Shown here: piece by piece, positions 27,227 through 36,654 of the stretch
Position numbering within the stretch: the first letter of the stretch is position 1
Layout: the number at the start of each line of letters is the position of its first letter
NCBI RefSeq assembly: GCF_021010565.1
Contig: NZ_JAJNAY010000001.1
Location: forward strand, 3,195,840 to 3,259,839
Direction: 5' to 3'
From: Chryseobacterium turcicum
GTDB lineage: Bacteria > Bacteroidota > Bacteroidia > Flavobacteriales > Weeksellaceae
DNA: 64,000 nt
The notes under the pieces: generated by a model
Database searches by the model: none
Told to the model about the DNA's origin: nothing
Seen by the model: the letters and a program-made list of their open reading frames with translations, nothing else
Made by a program: the position numbers and the translations under genes

Positions 27227-28582
27227 TTATTTCTCTTTTTTTTCTTCATCATTATGCTGAAACCCAATTTCTCTTTGTGGAATTTCTACTGTCTGATAGG
27301 TCTCAAGTTCAGATTTCAATGAATGAATTCTCATCTGGAAGTCATCAAGATTATTAATGATAACATCATTTAAAAACTGAGCAATTTGGTTGAGATATTC
27401 TTCCGTTAATTTTGCTGCCGCATCTCGCAAAGCACCATTAAGAAGTGTTTCATCAATTTTTAACTTTTCATCTTTTGTCCGTTGGTAACGATTTTTAATT
27501 CTCTTTTTAAGACTTTGGGTAAAATCGATGAGCATTGTATTGCTGAAAACTTTCATTTTAGTAGCGGTTTCTGCCCAGAAAGGAATTTTATCCGCTTTAT
27601 TATTTTTAAGAATTTTAAAAAGAAGCGAGTCTCTATCCAGATTTTTGGTCATTGAATACAAAATAATCTCTGACCTTTCTGCGGCATTCGGAGGAAATAT
27701 AGGAACCACAACATCAAACCTTCCCGGTGCAAGAATTTCTTCGTTAATATCTGAAACAGAATTGGCAGAACCCACCATTAACAAATCTTCACTTTCAAAT
27801 TTTGAGACATGATGAAGAATAATCTCCTGAGTTTCAAGATTGCATGATGCGACATCATTTTCAGCTCTTCTTTCCATCATAATTTCATCAAAATCATCCA
27901 AAAAAAGCAAAACCTTGTCTTGTTTCATCATCGTCACCAAAAAATCATTAAAATTGGTTTGGCTTCCGTCAATAAATGAAGTGCCGAGATAATGTTTTTT
28001 GACTTCTTTAAATTGATAATTGATGATTTCAGCAATTTTATTGGCCCAAAATATTTTTCCACTTCCCGGAGGTCCGTACAAAATAATTCCTGCAGGCTTA
28101 TTGATTCCCCAGTCTTTAATTTGTTGCGGATTTAAAAATGGTTCTAAAATTCCTGAAATATAAAAGAAAAGATCTCTGTAACCGATAAAATCACGTTGTT
28201 TCAAACTGGTTTTATTTCCAAAATAATTATAAACAAAATTGTAATTTCCACCTAATTTATGGTCAATCCCATAGCTTGAAATTGAAGAACGAAATAATCC
28301 GTTATCAAAAATATTAGAATTTGTTTCCTGAAGGGCTTTTTCTATCTTTTCTTTCGGCTGATTGATGGTTTTAGCAATCTCATCAATCGTTTTATTTTCA
28401 CCTAAATCTTCTTCATACTGCTTCAGAAAATCTATATTTTCTCGGGCAAACTTTTCAAAGTCTTCTTTTACTTCAAATTGGGTCGAAATACAGTCTGTCA
28501 AATCAAGATCAAAGTCCTGAATAAACTGTTTGATAGCTTCTGCGGAAACATTTAGCTCTTTTGCAAGTTCGATTAACTTCAT
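27227..28582 (-). CDS. AAA ATPase with IF2-N-like head and unusual Walker A
   Basis: A 451-residue protein. Residues 1-20 (ELAKELNVSAEAIKQFI) look like the IF2 N-terminal helical module. After a charged linker comes a classic AAA domain: Walker A reads GPPGSGKI, with Ile where Thr or Ser normally binds Mg; Walker B reads LLFLDDFDE; a sensor-1-like GSANS and an APGRFD arginine-finger region follow. The C-terminal 100 residues are helical. It resembles FtsH/ClpX-like single AAA remodelers without a protease. Function unknown; ATP hydrolysis may be weak. Confidence 0.65.
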   Translation of the reverse strand: MKLIELAKELNVSAEAIKQFIQDFDLDLTDCISTQFEVKEDFEKFARENIDFLKQYEEDLGENKTIDEIAKTINQPKEKIEKALQETNSNIFDNGLFRSSISSYGIDHKLGGNYNFVYNYFGNKTSLKQRDFIGYRDLFFYISGILEPFLNPQQIKDWGINKPAGIILYGPPGSGKIFWANKIAEIINYQFKEVKKHYLGTSFIDGSQTNFNDFLVTMMKQDKVLLFLDDFDEIMMERRAENDVASCNLETQEIILHHVSKFESEDLLMVGSANSVSDINEEILAPGRFDVVVPIFPPNAAERSEIILYSMTKNLDRDSLLFKILKNNKADKIPFWAETATKMKVFSNTMLIDFTQSLKKRIKNRYQRTKDEKLKIDETLLNGALRDAAAKLTEEYLNQIAQFLNDVIINNLDDFQMRIHSLKSELETYQTVEIPQREIGFQHNDEEKKEK

Positions 28583-28626
28583 ACTGACATCTTTAATTCA
28601 AATGTAATGAAATTTTGGGAAAAGCT

Positions 28627-28726
28627 AGTTGATAGTTGATAGTTGTTGGTTGTTGGTTGTTGGTTGTTGGTTGTTGTGTTTAATGAAAATACTTTTTACT
28701 TTTTACTTTTTACTTTTTACTTTTTT
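28627..28726. repeat. Two 7-bp-period tandem arrays
   Basis: AGTTGAT occurs twice, TTGTTGG about five times (28643-28676) and ACTTTTT five times (28691-28725). They lie 70-170 bases upstream of the ABC ATPase ATG and create a false N-terminal extension of that frame. Confidence 0.75.
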
Positions 28727-28796
28727 ATTAATAATTAAACTTCAAACTGTAACATTTCACAAAAAAGAGAAACTTATAGTACATACAATATACTAC

Positions 28797-29699
28797 ATGG
28801 AAAAAATTTTATCAGTAAAGAATCTGACAAAAAAATTCAAAAGAGTCGTAGTCAACAATATTTCTTTTGATGTAGAAAGAGGTAATGTGTACGGTCTTCT
28901 TGGTCCCAATGGAAGCGGAAAGTCTACAACTTTCGGAATGCTTCTTTCAACCATTAATCCTACAAGCGGCGACTGGTTTTGGTTTGGCAAAAAAGGAACA
29001 ACACCCGAAACGCTAAAAAAAATCGGAGCTATTATTGAGCAACCCAACTTCTATCCTTATCTAAGTGCAGAAACAAATCTTAAGATTGTTGCTGAAATCA
29101 AAGGAACTCCCTTTTCTAGAATTGATGAAGTTCTGAATACCGTAAAGCTTTTAGAAAGAAAAAAAGATGCTTTCAAAACTTTTTCTTTAGGGATGAAGCA
29201 GCGTTTAGCAATCGCTTCCGCTTTACTCAACAATCCTGAGGTTTTGATTTTGGATGAACCTACAAATGGTTTGGATCCTGAAGGAATTATTCAGATTAGA
29301 GAAATCATAGGAGCTATTTCTAAACAAGGCATCACGATCATTATAGCAAGCCACCTTTTGGATGAAATCGAAAAAATTTGTAGCCATGTAATTGTTTTAA
29401 AAGAAGGAAACGCTATTTATTCTGGAAGAGTAGATGAAATAACCACTAATCAAGGCTTTTTTGAATTGAAAGCGGATAATAATACTGCACTGCTACATGC
29501 TTTGGAAGAACTTCAGTGGTTTACTTCAGTTTCGGCAGATGGTGAACTTATTAAAGCGCAGGTGCGTGATGATGCATCAATTTCGGCATCGGCATTAAAC
29601 CAAAAACTTGCTGAAAAAGGTATTTTCTTATCCCATTTGGCGAAGAAGAAACAGTCTCTTGAAAATCAATTCCTTGAACTTGTAAAAAACACTAATTAA
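28797..29699 (+). CDS. ABC transporter ATP-binding protein
   Basis: A 300-residue ABC ATPase using the ATG at 28797; the open frame extends upstream through the 7-bp repeats, which is not a credible N-terminus. Walker A GPNGSGKST is at residues 36-44, the signature FSLGMKQR near 129-136, Walker B LILDEPTNGLD at 150-160 and the H-loop in IASHLLDE. It is the CcmA/NatA type that pairs with the ABC-2 permease encoded 2 bases downstream. Probable exporter, substrate unknown. Confidence 0.85.
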   Translation: MEKILSVKNLTKKFKRVVVNNISFDVERGNVYGLLGPNGSGKSTTFGMLLSTINPTSGDWFWFGKKGTTPETLKKIGAIIEQPNFYPYLSAETNLKIVAEIKGTPFSRIDEVLNTVKLLERKKDAFKTFSLGMKQRLAIASALLNNPEVLILDEPTNGLDPEGIIQIREIIGAISKQGITIIIASHLLDEIEKICSHVIVLKEGNAIYSGRVDEITTNQGFFELKADNNTALLHALEELQWFTSVSADGELIKAQVRDDASISASALNQKLAEKGIFLSHLAKKKQSLENQFLELVKNTN

Positions 29700-29701
29700 T
29701 T

Positions 29702-30550
29702 ATGATGAAATTATTAAAATTAGAATATTATAAAAATCTTAATTACACTCCTTTTAAGATTTTTACCATCTTGTATTTTGCCATTTTGGTTGTTTTTCTT
29801 TGTATTGGATTGATTGATTTAAAGCTTTTTGGAAGTACCATCAATCTTAAAGAGCAAGGATTTTATAATTTCCCGGAAATCTGGAATTTTACAACTTGGA
29901 CAGTCGCTTTGCTAAAAATTTTTCTTGGACTAATCATTGTCTTTTCAATCTGTCAGGAATTTAGCAATAGAATGTTTAAACAAAATACGATTGATGGCTT
30001 AAGCAGAGAAGAATTTATTGGTTCTAAATTACTGACCATCGGTATTTTCACATTTATTTCGACCGTGCTTGTATTTGCAATTACGATGTTTTTAGGTTAC
30101 AAATACTCAACAACAACAACAGAATCATCATTGGTTTATAAAGAAATATTTTTTGTCGGAAATTATTTTGTAAAACTTTTCTCATTCTTCTGTTTATTAA
30201 TGTTTTTATCAATTCTGTTAAGAAAATCAGTTTTTGTATTCCTCGCTTTTTTTGTACTTTGGGTAGGAGAATCTATCCTGGGAGGAATTGAAACTTACTC
30301 TAAAGTAGCAGGAACACAGGCAGCTCAAAGAAACGAAATTCTACAAAATGAATTTTTCTTCAGTAAACTCTTACCATTAGAAAGCATGTCTAATTTAATT
30401 CCTGCTCCATGGTTTAGATTGAATATGGCAAAAGCACTCGGTTTAAAATATGAATTCACTTATCCTACAGAAAGCTTAATTGCTTGTTTAATTTGGTGTG
30501 GTTTATTTATTTTCGGATCTTATTTAATTCTAAAAAAGAGAGACTGGTAA
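29702..30550 (+). CDS. ABC-2 type transporter permease
   Basis: A 282-residue membrane protein with six hydrophobic segments and a large extracytoplasmic loop between helices 5 and 6. It begins directly after the ATPase stop, so the two form an export complex. The KKRDW C-terminus after the last helix is usual for this permease group. Confidence 0.8.
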   Translation: MMKLLKLEYYKNLNYTPFKIFTILYFAILVVFLCIGLIDLKLFGSTINLKEQGFYNFPEIWNFTTWTVALLKIFLGLIIVFSICQEFSNRMFKQNTIDGLSREEFIGSKLLTIGIFTFISTVLVFAITMFLGYKYSTTTTESSLVYKEIFFVGNYFVKLFSFFCLLMFLSILLRKSVFVFLAFFVLWVGESILGGIETYSKVAGTQAAQRNEILQNEFFFSKLLPLESMSNLIPAPWFRLNMAKALGLKYEFTYPTESLIACLIWCGLFIFGSYLILKKRDW

Positions 30551-30574
30551 ACTGATTTACATATTATTCAAAAC

Positions 30575-30604
30575 AAAACGTGGTTCTTTGGAATCACGTT
30601 TTTT
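30575..30604 (+). terminator. Terminator of the ABC transporter operon
   Basis: AAAACGTG and CACGTTTTTT pair across a TTC/GAA inner stem and are followed by T residues. Confidence 0.8.
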
Positions 30605-30625
30605 GCTTTAATTAATTATAATTCA

Positions 30626-30667
30626 TCGGGCTTTACCCGATTCTGTTGTAAACTGCCCTTTCAGGGC
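30626..30667. repeat. Paired GC hairpins in intergenic DNA
   Basis: CGGG-CTTTA-CCCG is followed by GCCCT-TTC-AGGGC. It looks like a small flavobacterial extragenic palindrome unit, not a terminator, as no T run follows. Confidence 0.35.
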
Positions 30668-30703
30668 TCTCTATCATTCATTTTTTTAACCTTACAAGTA
30701 AAT

Positions 30704-30735
30704 AAAAGCCCCGAAATAAAAATTCCGAGGCTATA
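30704..30735 (-). terminator. Terminator of pruA
   Basis: Imperfect stem GCCTCGGAA / TTTCGGGGC on the minus strand, 46 bases downstream of the pruA stop, followed by TTTTATTTA. Moderate quality. Confidence 0.5.
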
Positions 30736-30780
30736 TTTATACAGGCAAAAAATTACTCATTGCCTATTATTTATTACTTA

Positions 30781-32406
30781 TTATCCAAGATATGGATATT
30801 TATAATCTTTAGGAGAAACAAAAGTTTCTTTGATTGATCTTACAGAAGTCCATCTTAGTAAGTTCATTTTAGAACCTGCTTTATCGTTTGTTCCAGAAGC
30901 TCTACCTCCACCGAAAGGTTGTTGACCCACAACAGCACCCGTTGGTTTGTCGTTGATATAGAAATTTCCTGAAGCATTTTCCAACGCTTTGAAAGCCTCC
31001 TGAGTTGCATATCTACATTGTGAAAACACAGAACCCGTTAATGAATATGGAGAAGAAGAATCTACCAATTCAAGAGTTTCAGCCCATTTTTCATCTTCGT
31101 AAACGAAAACAGATAAAATAGGACCAAAGATTTCCTCTACCATACTTTCGTATTGAGGATTTGTAGTTTCTATTACTGTTGGATGTACAAACCAGCCTTT
31201 AGAATCATCAGTTTTACCACCGATTACTACATTTGCTTCGTTTGAAGAATTGGCTCTGTCGATATATCCTTTACATTTTTCGAAAGAATTTTTATCGATT
31301 ACTGCATTTACAAAGTTTGAAGGATCTTCAGGAGAACCTACTTTAATTGTAGCAATCTGAGATTCCATTACTTTTTTCACATCAGCCCAAAGAGACTGAG
31401 GAATATAAGCTCTAGAAGCCGCAGAACATTTCTGTCCTTGATATTCGAAAGAACCTCTTACCAAAGCCGTTGCTACAGCTTCTACGTTTGCAGAAGGATG
31501 AGCGATTACGAAATCTTTTCCACCTGTTTCACCAACGATTCTTGGGTATGTTCTGTAATTGTGAATATTCTCACCAATCATTTTCCACATTCCCTGGAAA
31601 ACTTTTGTAGAACCTGTAAAATGAAGTCCTGCAAAATCTCTGTGAGCCATTACTTTCTCAGCAGTTTCTTTTCCGTCTGTAAAAATCATGTTGATCACCC
31701 CAGCAGGAAGACCCGCTTCGATTAAAACATCCATAATTACTTTTGCAGAATAGATTTGCTTATCAGAAGGCTTCCAAACGACTACGTTTCCAAGCATTGC
31801 CATACAAGTTGGTAAGTTACCAGCAATTGCTGTAAAGTTGAATGGCGTTACCGCAAAACAGAATCCTTCTAGTGGTCTGTACTCTACTCTATTCCAAATT
31901 CCTGCATCAGAAACCGGCTGCTCAGAATACATTTCTGTCATAAATTCTACGTTGAATCTCAAGAAATCAATAAATTCACAAGCGGCATCAATCTCAGTCT
32001 GATGAACATTCTTAGACTGTCCAATCATTGTTGCTGCATTAATAACGTCTCTGTAAGGCCCTGCCAAAAGATCAGCTGCCTTTAAGAAAATCGCTGCACG
32101 GTGTTCCCATCCAAGCTCATTCCACTGTTTTTTTGCTGCTAGAGCGGTATTGATTGCATCATCTACATGCTGCATTGTTCCTTTATGATAAAAACCGAAA
32201 TCATGTGCATGATCTTGAGGAGACTGAAGCTTTACAGTATCACCTGTTTTCACTTCTTTTCCGTTGATAATCATTGGGATTTCTATGTTTTCTGCCCACA
32301 TTTTTTTGTAAGTTGCAAGAAGAGATTTTACTTCTGCTGATCCCGGAACGTAAGAAGTTACCGGCTCATTTACTGCAAATGGTACTTGCGAAATTGCTTT
32401 TGACAT
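30781..32406 (-). CDS. pruA: L-glutamate gamma-semialdehyde dehydrogenase
   Basis: A 541-residue aldehyde dehydrogenase that oxidises glutamate semialdehyde to glutamate with NAD in proline catabolism. The catalytic Cys is in YQGQKCSAASR, the general-base Glu in VGETGGKDF, and the substrate loop PFGGGRASGTNDKAG typical of P5C dehydrogenase is present. It is the stand-alone form, not fused to proline dehydrogenase. A TAAATTTG box lies 30 bases upstream on the minus strand. Confidence 0.92.
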   Translation of the reverse strand: MSKAISQVPFAVNEPVTSYVPGSAEVKSLLATYKKMWAENIEIPMIINGKEVKTGDTVKLQSPQDHAHDFGFYHKGTMQHVDDAINTALAAKKQWNELGWEHRAAIFLKAADLLAGPYRDVINAATMIGQSKNVHQTEIDAACEFIDFLRFNVEFMTEMYSEQPVSDAGIWNRVEYRPLEGFCFAVTPFNFTAIAGNLPTCMAMLGNVVVWKPSDKQIYSAKVIMDVLIEAGLPAGVINMIFTDGKETAEKVMAHRDFAGLHFTGSTKVFQGMWKMIGENIHNYRTYPRIVGETGGKDFVIAHPSANVEAVATALVRGSFEYQGQKCSAASRAYIPQSLWADVKKVMESQIATIKVGSPEDPSNFVNAVIDKNSFEKCKGYIDRANSSNEANVVIGGKTDDSKGWFVHPTVIETTNPQYESMVEEIFGPILSVFVYEDEKWAETLELVDSSSPYSLTGSVFSQCRYATQEAFKALENASGNFYINDKPTGAVVGQQPFGGGRASGTNDKAGSKMNLLRWTSVRSIKETFVSPKDYKYPYLG

Positions 32407-32511
32407 ATCGTTGTATTGTTTGTTTTTGCTTTTTTACAAATTTACAAAATTTATTTCGAGGAAATGTAAACAGTCAATTTTTGTGTGCGTGAGAATATTA
32501 GAGAAAAAATA

Positions 32512-32676
32512 TTTAACGCAATGAGCGTTGATATTTTTTTAGTATTGAAAATATTTTTCGTTCGCAAAGGCACTTCGTTCAGCAAATAAAATGTACGCCA
32601 TGGTTGAGTAGAACGCCTTTACGAACGGAAATAAAAAGTTCTTTAGTGTTTTTTTTTTTGAGGAATTAGCGTTAAA
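32512..32676. repeat. Fold-back intergenic repeat, divergent type
   Basis: Outer ends TTTAACGC and GCGTTAAA match the ends of the other fold-back family. The inner part is different: TTTTTCGTTCGCAAAGGC pairs with GCCTTTACGAACGGAAA at 15 of 17 positions. It fills the 32407-32727 gap between pruA and the topoisomerase gene, which otherwise shows nothing. Confidence 0.55.
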
Positions 32677-32727
32677 AGATTTTTATAGCTTGAAATTTAC
32701 AAGCGAAGTAAATTGACCATTCACAAT

Positions 32728-33831
32728 TCACATTTTTTCTTTTTCTAAAATTTTTAAAACTAATTTCTCTTCCTGTGTCAAATCTGCTTTCCCATCATTT
32801 TCTTCGATAATTTCAAGTTGATCAAGGTATTTTTTGATGGAATTATTTTCGTAAAGATTAATAACTAAAGGATGTACATAATATTTTCGGCAAACTGTAC
32901 TGGTATTTCCAAGATGCTCAGCAACAATTTCTAAGGCGGCTTTTACTTTCTTTTTGTATTGCGAATTGTTTTCTGCATAGCCTATTTCTTTAAAAGCAAT
33001 TAAAGCGTTCACTGTTCCCGACCAGGTTCTGAAATCTTTAGCTGTAAAATCTTCACCACTTATTTCTTTAATATAATCATTCACCATTCCCGAATCAACA
33101 GAATGCCTGTTTCCTTCATCATCAAAATATTGAAACAGTTCTTTCCCCGGAATTTCTTTGCATTTCATAATTAACCTTGCCAATCTCTTACTTTTGAGTT
33201 TGACATTGTGCATCACGCCTTTTTTTCCTTTGAATGAGAAATTAATTTTTTGCCCTTCTATCTTTACGTGTTTTTCTTTTAAAGTGGTCAAACCAAAAGA
33301 GCCATAGAGTTTTTCATAAATATTATTACCAATACGAATGTTGGTCCGTTGCATTAAACTGACAATTAATGCCAGAATTTTTCGCTTTTCAAAATTTCTT
33401 AAAGCTAAATCTTTTTCAAGCTGCAAACGAATTTCTGGTAAAGCATATCCAAACTGCAGCATTCTGTAAAATTTGGTATGATTTCTCAGAGCACTCCAAA
33501 GCGAATGATATTTATACTGTTTTCTTTTTTTTGCATCGAATCCTGTTGCCTGAAGATGCCCGTTGTCTAAAGCACAGATCCAGACATTTTCCCAAGCCGG
33601 AGGAATCACCAAACTATTAATTCTGGTAATTTCATCTTTATTTTTAATTTTTTCGCCGTCTTTAAAATACAAGTATTTTTTGCCTCTTTTTCTGCGAATA
33701 ATACCGGCAGTTTCTGCATCTGAGGTGTAAATAAGGTTTACCGCCTTTGCAGAAGCTACCGGATCTTTCATAATTTTTACAATCTTCGATGGCTTAAGAT
33801 GAGAAATAATCTCTAAGTCTGATTGTTCCAT
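32728..33831 (-). CDS. DNA topoisomerase IB, short bacterial (viral-like) type
   Basis: A 367-residue type IB topoisomerase that relaxes supercoils through a 3'-phosphotyrosyl link. The N-terminal DNA-cap domain carries RRKRGKKYLYF and the IPPAWENVW block. The catalytic domain carries TNIRIGN with an active-site Arg, KDFRTWSGT, and the C-terminal CRKYYVHP with the catalytic Tyr. It lies 9 bases downstream of a tiny lipoprotein gene and is probably co-transcribed with it. Confidence 0.88.
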   Translation of the reverse strand: MEQSDLEIISHLKPSKIVKIMKDPVASAKAVNLIYTSDAETAGIIRRKRGKKYLYFKDGEKIKNKDEITRINSLVIPPAWENVWICALDNGHLQATGFDAKKRKQYKYHSLWSALRNHTKFYRMLQFGYALPEIRLQLEKDLALRNFEKRKILALIVSLMQRTNIRIGNNIYEKLYGSFGLTTLKEKHVKIEGQKINFSFKGKKGVMHNVKLKSKRLARLIMKCKEIPGKELFQYFDDEGNRHSVDSGMVNDYIKEISGEDFTAKDFRTWSGTVNALIAFKEIGYAENNSQYKKKVKAALEIVAEHLGNTSTVCRKYYVHPLVINLYENNSIKKYLDQLEIIEENDGKADLTQEEKLVLKILEKEKM

Positions 33832-33840
33832 ACAAATTGG

Positions 33841-34008
33841 TTATGAATTTTTACCCCGCGAAAAAAGCCATAGCAAAATACCTACTACTCCTACAACCAG
33901 AATTATTCCCCACCACATTCCTGCTTTAAAAATAGTTTCTATTGCTTCACAGCTCGTAAGAAGCATTAAACTAAGAATAGTCATGCTGTATAAAGTCCAT
34001 TTTTTCAT
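33841..34008 (-). CDS. Tiny lipoprotein with one transmembrane helix (55 aa)
   Basis: A short gene easily missed. On the minus strand the ATG at 34008 opens MKKWTLYSM, a signal with lipobox LLTSCEAI (Cys near residue 20), then IETIFKAGMWWG and a strong hydrophobic helix to LLWLFSRG, stop at 33841. Small proteins of the form SCEAI-x-TIFKAGM plus one helix are common in Bacteroidota, to my knowledge, often mislabelled phosphatidate cytidylyltransferase. Function unknown. It lies between the DUF6526-like gene and the topoisomerase gene on the same strand. Confidence 0.65.
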   Translation of the reverse strand: MKKWTLYSMTILSLMLLTSCEAIETIFKAGMWWGIILVVGVVGILLWLFSRGKNS

Positions 34009-34035
34009 AGTAATATAATTTAGGTGTTAATTATT

Positions 34036-34518
34036 TTAAATTCGATGGTGATCTGCTCTCCATTTTTTGATAGATTTTTTAATCTGATCGCCCGAAATAT
34101 TTTCATTTAAAGCTTTAGATAAAAGCACTTTAAATTCTTCATCATAGGCAAATCTCAAAGCTGCAATCTGACCAAAACTTAACTTTTCTTCCACTTCATC
34201 TGATCTCTTATTGAACAGTTCAAAATATCTTTGCTTAAATTCTAATCTTACCAAGCGATTTTGAAGTCCCAACGCATAATGTTGGCGTAGCATAAGAGCT
34301 AAATAGAGCATTAAAAATATGACGATAGAAAACAACAACCATAACAATTGATTTTCGGAGTCATTAAATATTTTATAAATTCCAAAACCATCAGCTATTA
34401 GCAACAACGGCAAATAAACAAAATGATGTAGTGGATAAAATTTTCTGTGGTTATGATAGTTTTGCGTTCCCATATTACCGATACTACAATAATCTTTCCA
34501 AAAAGTTGTTTTTTTCAT
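34036..34518 (-). CDS. DUF6526-like small membrane protein
   Basis: A 160-residue protein with two hydrophobic helices (about 32-48 and 56-76) and a charged helical C-terminal half. The QNYHNHRKFYPLHHFVYLP stretch matches the pattern I associate with DUF6526. An internal Met at residue 16 (position 34473) immediately precedes that conserved stretch and may be the true start. Function unknown. First of three same-strand genes ending with topoisomerase IB. Confidence 0.6.
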   Translation of the reverse strand: MKKTTFWKDYCSIGNMGTQNYHNHRKFYPLHHFVYLPLLLIADGFGIYKIFNDSENQLLWLLFSIVIFLMLYLALMLRQHYALGLQNRLVRLEFKQRYFELFNKRSDEVEEKLSFGQIAALRFAYDEEFKVLLSKALNENISGDQIKKSIKKWRADHHRI

Positions 34519-34689
34519 GACATTAACTTAATGTGGTACTTGAATATTATGATTTTTCTCTTCCATTTATTAAAGTTATCCATCAAATCAGATTTTAAAT
34601 TACAACTATTAATCAAGAATATTTTTTTGATTAAAACACTTCCCAACTTCATTTTTTCGTAACTTTCCATCTTTAAAATTTATAAAAAA

Positions 34690-36468
34690 ATGACTTCAAA
34701 GGAAAAAGTAGCTGCACTTCGTGAAGAAATGCAGAAAAATAATGTTGATGCATTTATAGTATATTCTGCAGATCCTCATATGAGCGAATATTTACCTGAA
34801 GAATGGCAAGAAAGAGCTTGGCTTTCAGGTTTTCTTGGTTCAGCAGGTTTTGTGGTAATTACTACAAATAAAGCTGGACTTTGGACAGACGGAAGATATT
34901 TCACACAAGCTCCCATCGAGTTAGCTGGTTCAGGAATTGACCTTTTCAAAGACGGAATGGAGGGAACACCCAATTATATTGACTGGATTATCTCTGAAAT
35001 TCCTGCCAACGGAAAAGTAGCAGTAAATGCTTTAGCAACTTCACATGCAAACTGGGAACTTTTATCTCAAAAACTGAATGCCAAAAATTTAACTTTGGTA
35101 GACTCTCCTTTATTAAAAGAAGTTTGGAAAGATAGAGGAACACCTTCTAAAAACCCGATTTTCGTGCATCCATTAGACAGAGCAGGAAAATCTGTGGCCG
35201 ATAAAATCTCTGCAATTCGTCAAAAAATGGAAGAGCAGGAAGTTACCGTTCATGTGATTTCAAGTCTTGATGACGTGGCTTGGACATTAAACTTAAGAGG
35301 AAGTGATGTAGAAAGCAATCCTGTATTTTTAGGATATGTTTTAATCACTAAAAATGATGCAATTCTGTTTACAGACCTTGAAAAAATGGAGGTTGAAGCC
35401 AGAAAACAAATGGATGATTCATTAGTAAAAATGATGCCTTACGAAGAATTTTATCATCATTTGAGAACCATCAGAAACGAAAACGTTTTAGTTTCACCAA
35501 ACAGCAACCAGTCGATTTTTGAAGCATTAAAAACTGATAATGAGTTTGTGAAAGCTGCTGTTCCTGGAAACTTGATGAAAGCTCAGAAAAACGAGACAGA
35601 GCTTGAAGGTTTCAGAAAAGTAATGGTGAGAGACGGTGTGGCAATGGTAAAATTCCTTTATTGGCTAACGCACAATGCAGGAAAAGAAACCATGAACGAG
35701 TATTCTATTGGTAAAAAACTAAGAGAATTCCGTGCTGCAGGTGAAAATTTTGTGGGTGAAAGTTTCGGAAGTATCATTGGATACAAAGATAACGGTGCAA
35801 TGATGCACTATTCTGCTAAAAGCGAGGGAAGCAAAGAAGTGACCAACGACGCAAGTATCTTGGTTGATTCTGGAGGTCAATATTTAGAAGGAACAACAGA
35901 TATTACAAGAACGTTAGCTTTAGGAGCAGTTTCTGAAGAGTTTAAAACCAACTCTACTCTAGTTTTACAAGGGATGATTCGCTTATCGATGGTGAAATTT
36001 CCAAAAGGAACAAGAGGAGTACAGTTAGATGCCATTGCAAGACTTCCTTTGTGGATGAACGGAAAAGACTACAATCACGGGACAGGCCACGGAGTTGGAA
36101 GCTTTATGAATGTGCATGAAGGCCCCCAAAATATTAGAAAGGATATGAATCCGCAGGAACTTTTGGTAGGAATGGTTCTTTCAAATGAGCCCGGTTATTA
36201 TGTGGAAGGTGAATACGGAATCCGTCACGAAAATCTTTTTGCTGTAAAAGAATCTGAAACCACTGGATCAGGAACTTTCTATGATTTTGAAACATTGACT
36301 TTCTGCCCGTTCTTTAAAGACACCATCGTCAAAGAAATTCTTTCTGAGGATGAAATCAACTGGCTGAATACTTATCATAAAACGTGTGAAGAAAAATTGG
36401 CTCCACATTTGGAAGGTGAAGTAAAAGATTGGTTTTTAGACTTAGTAAGTCCACTTCAACAAAACTAA
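34690..36468 (+). CDS. Aminopeptidase P family Xaa-Pro metallopeptidase
   Basis: A 592-residue M24B peptidase that removes N-terminal residues next to proline. Two creatinase-like N-terminal domains precede the pita-bread catalytic domain. Metal ligands are visible: DSGGQY and TTDITRT (two Asp), HGTGHGVGS (His), NEPGYY (Glu) and RHENL (Glu region). The length matches the three-domain eukaryote-like aminopeptidase P form. Cytosolic, no signal peptide. Confidence 0.88.
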   Translation: MTSKEKVAALREEMQKNNVDAFIVYSADPHMSEYLPEEWQERAWLSGFLGSAGFVVITTNKAGLWTDGRYFTQAPIELAGSGIDLFKDGMEGTPNYIDWIISEIPANGKVAVNALATSHANWELLSQKLNAKNLTLVDSPLLKEVWKDRGTPSKNPIFVHPLDRAGKSVADKISAIRQKMEEQEVTVHVISSLDDVAWTLNLRGSDVESNPVFLGYVLITKNDAILFTDLEKMEVEARKQMDDSLVKMMPYEEFYHHLRTIRNENVLVSPNSNQSIFEALKTDNEFVKAAVPGNLMKAQKNETELEGFRKVMVRDGVAMVKFLYWLTHNAGKETMNEYSIGKKLREFRAAGENFVGESFGSIIGYKDNGAMMHYSAKSEGSKEVTNDASILVDSGGQYLEGTTDITRTLALGAVSEEFKTNSTLVLQGMIRLSMVKFPKGTRGVQLDAIARLPLWMNGKDYNHGTGHGVGSFMNVHEGPQNIRKDMNPQELLVGMVLSNEPGYYVEGEYGIRHENLFAVKESETTGSGTFYDFETLTFCPFFKDTIVKEILSEDEINWLNTYHKTCEEKLAPHLEGEVKDWFLDLVSPLQQN

Positions 36469-36495
36469 TTATCAACTTTTTGATATCAATCATAC

Positions 36496-36535
36496 AATCG
36501 TTCTGTAATAAATATTGCAGAACGATTTTTATTTT
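36496..36535 (+). terminator. Terminator of the aminopeptidase gene
   Basis: AATCGTTCTG and CAGAACGATT form a perfect 10-base stem followed by TTTATTTT. Confidence 0.85.
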
Positions 36536-36654
36536 ATACCGTATTTTTACGGTGTTATTTATGGGATATACCCTGATATAAAATAAATTCTCATCACCTA
36601 CTTTTGTCCAATCAAAACCGATCACACATATACATAAAAAACTAATATCCTTTA

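Noticed and set aside
28629..28796. N-terminal extension of the ABC ATPase
   Set aside because: It is translated from 7-bp repeats (Trp/Leu/Val and Phe/Leu runs); the domain starts normally at the ATG at 28797.
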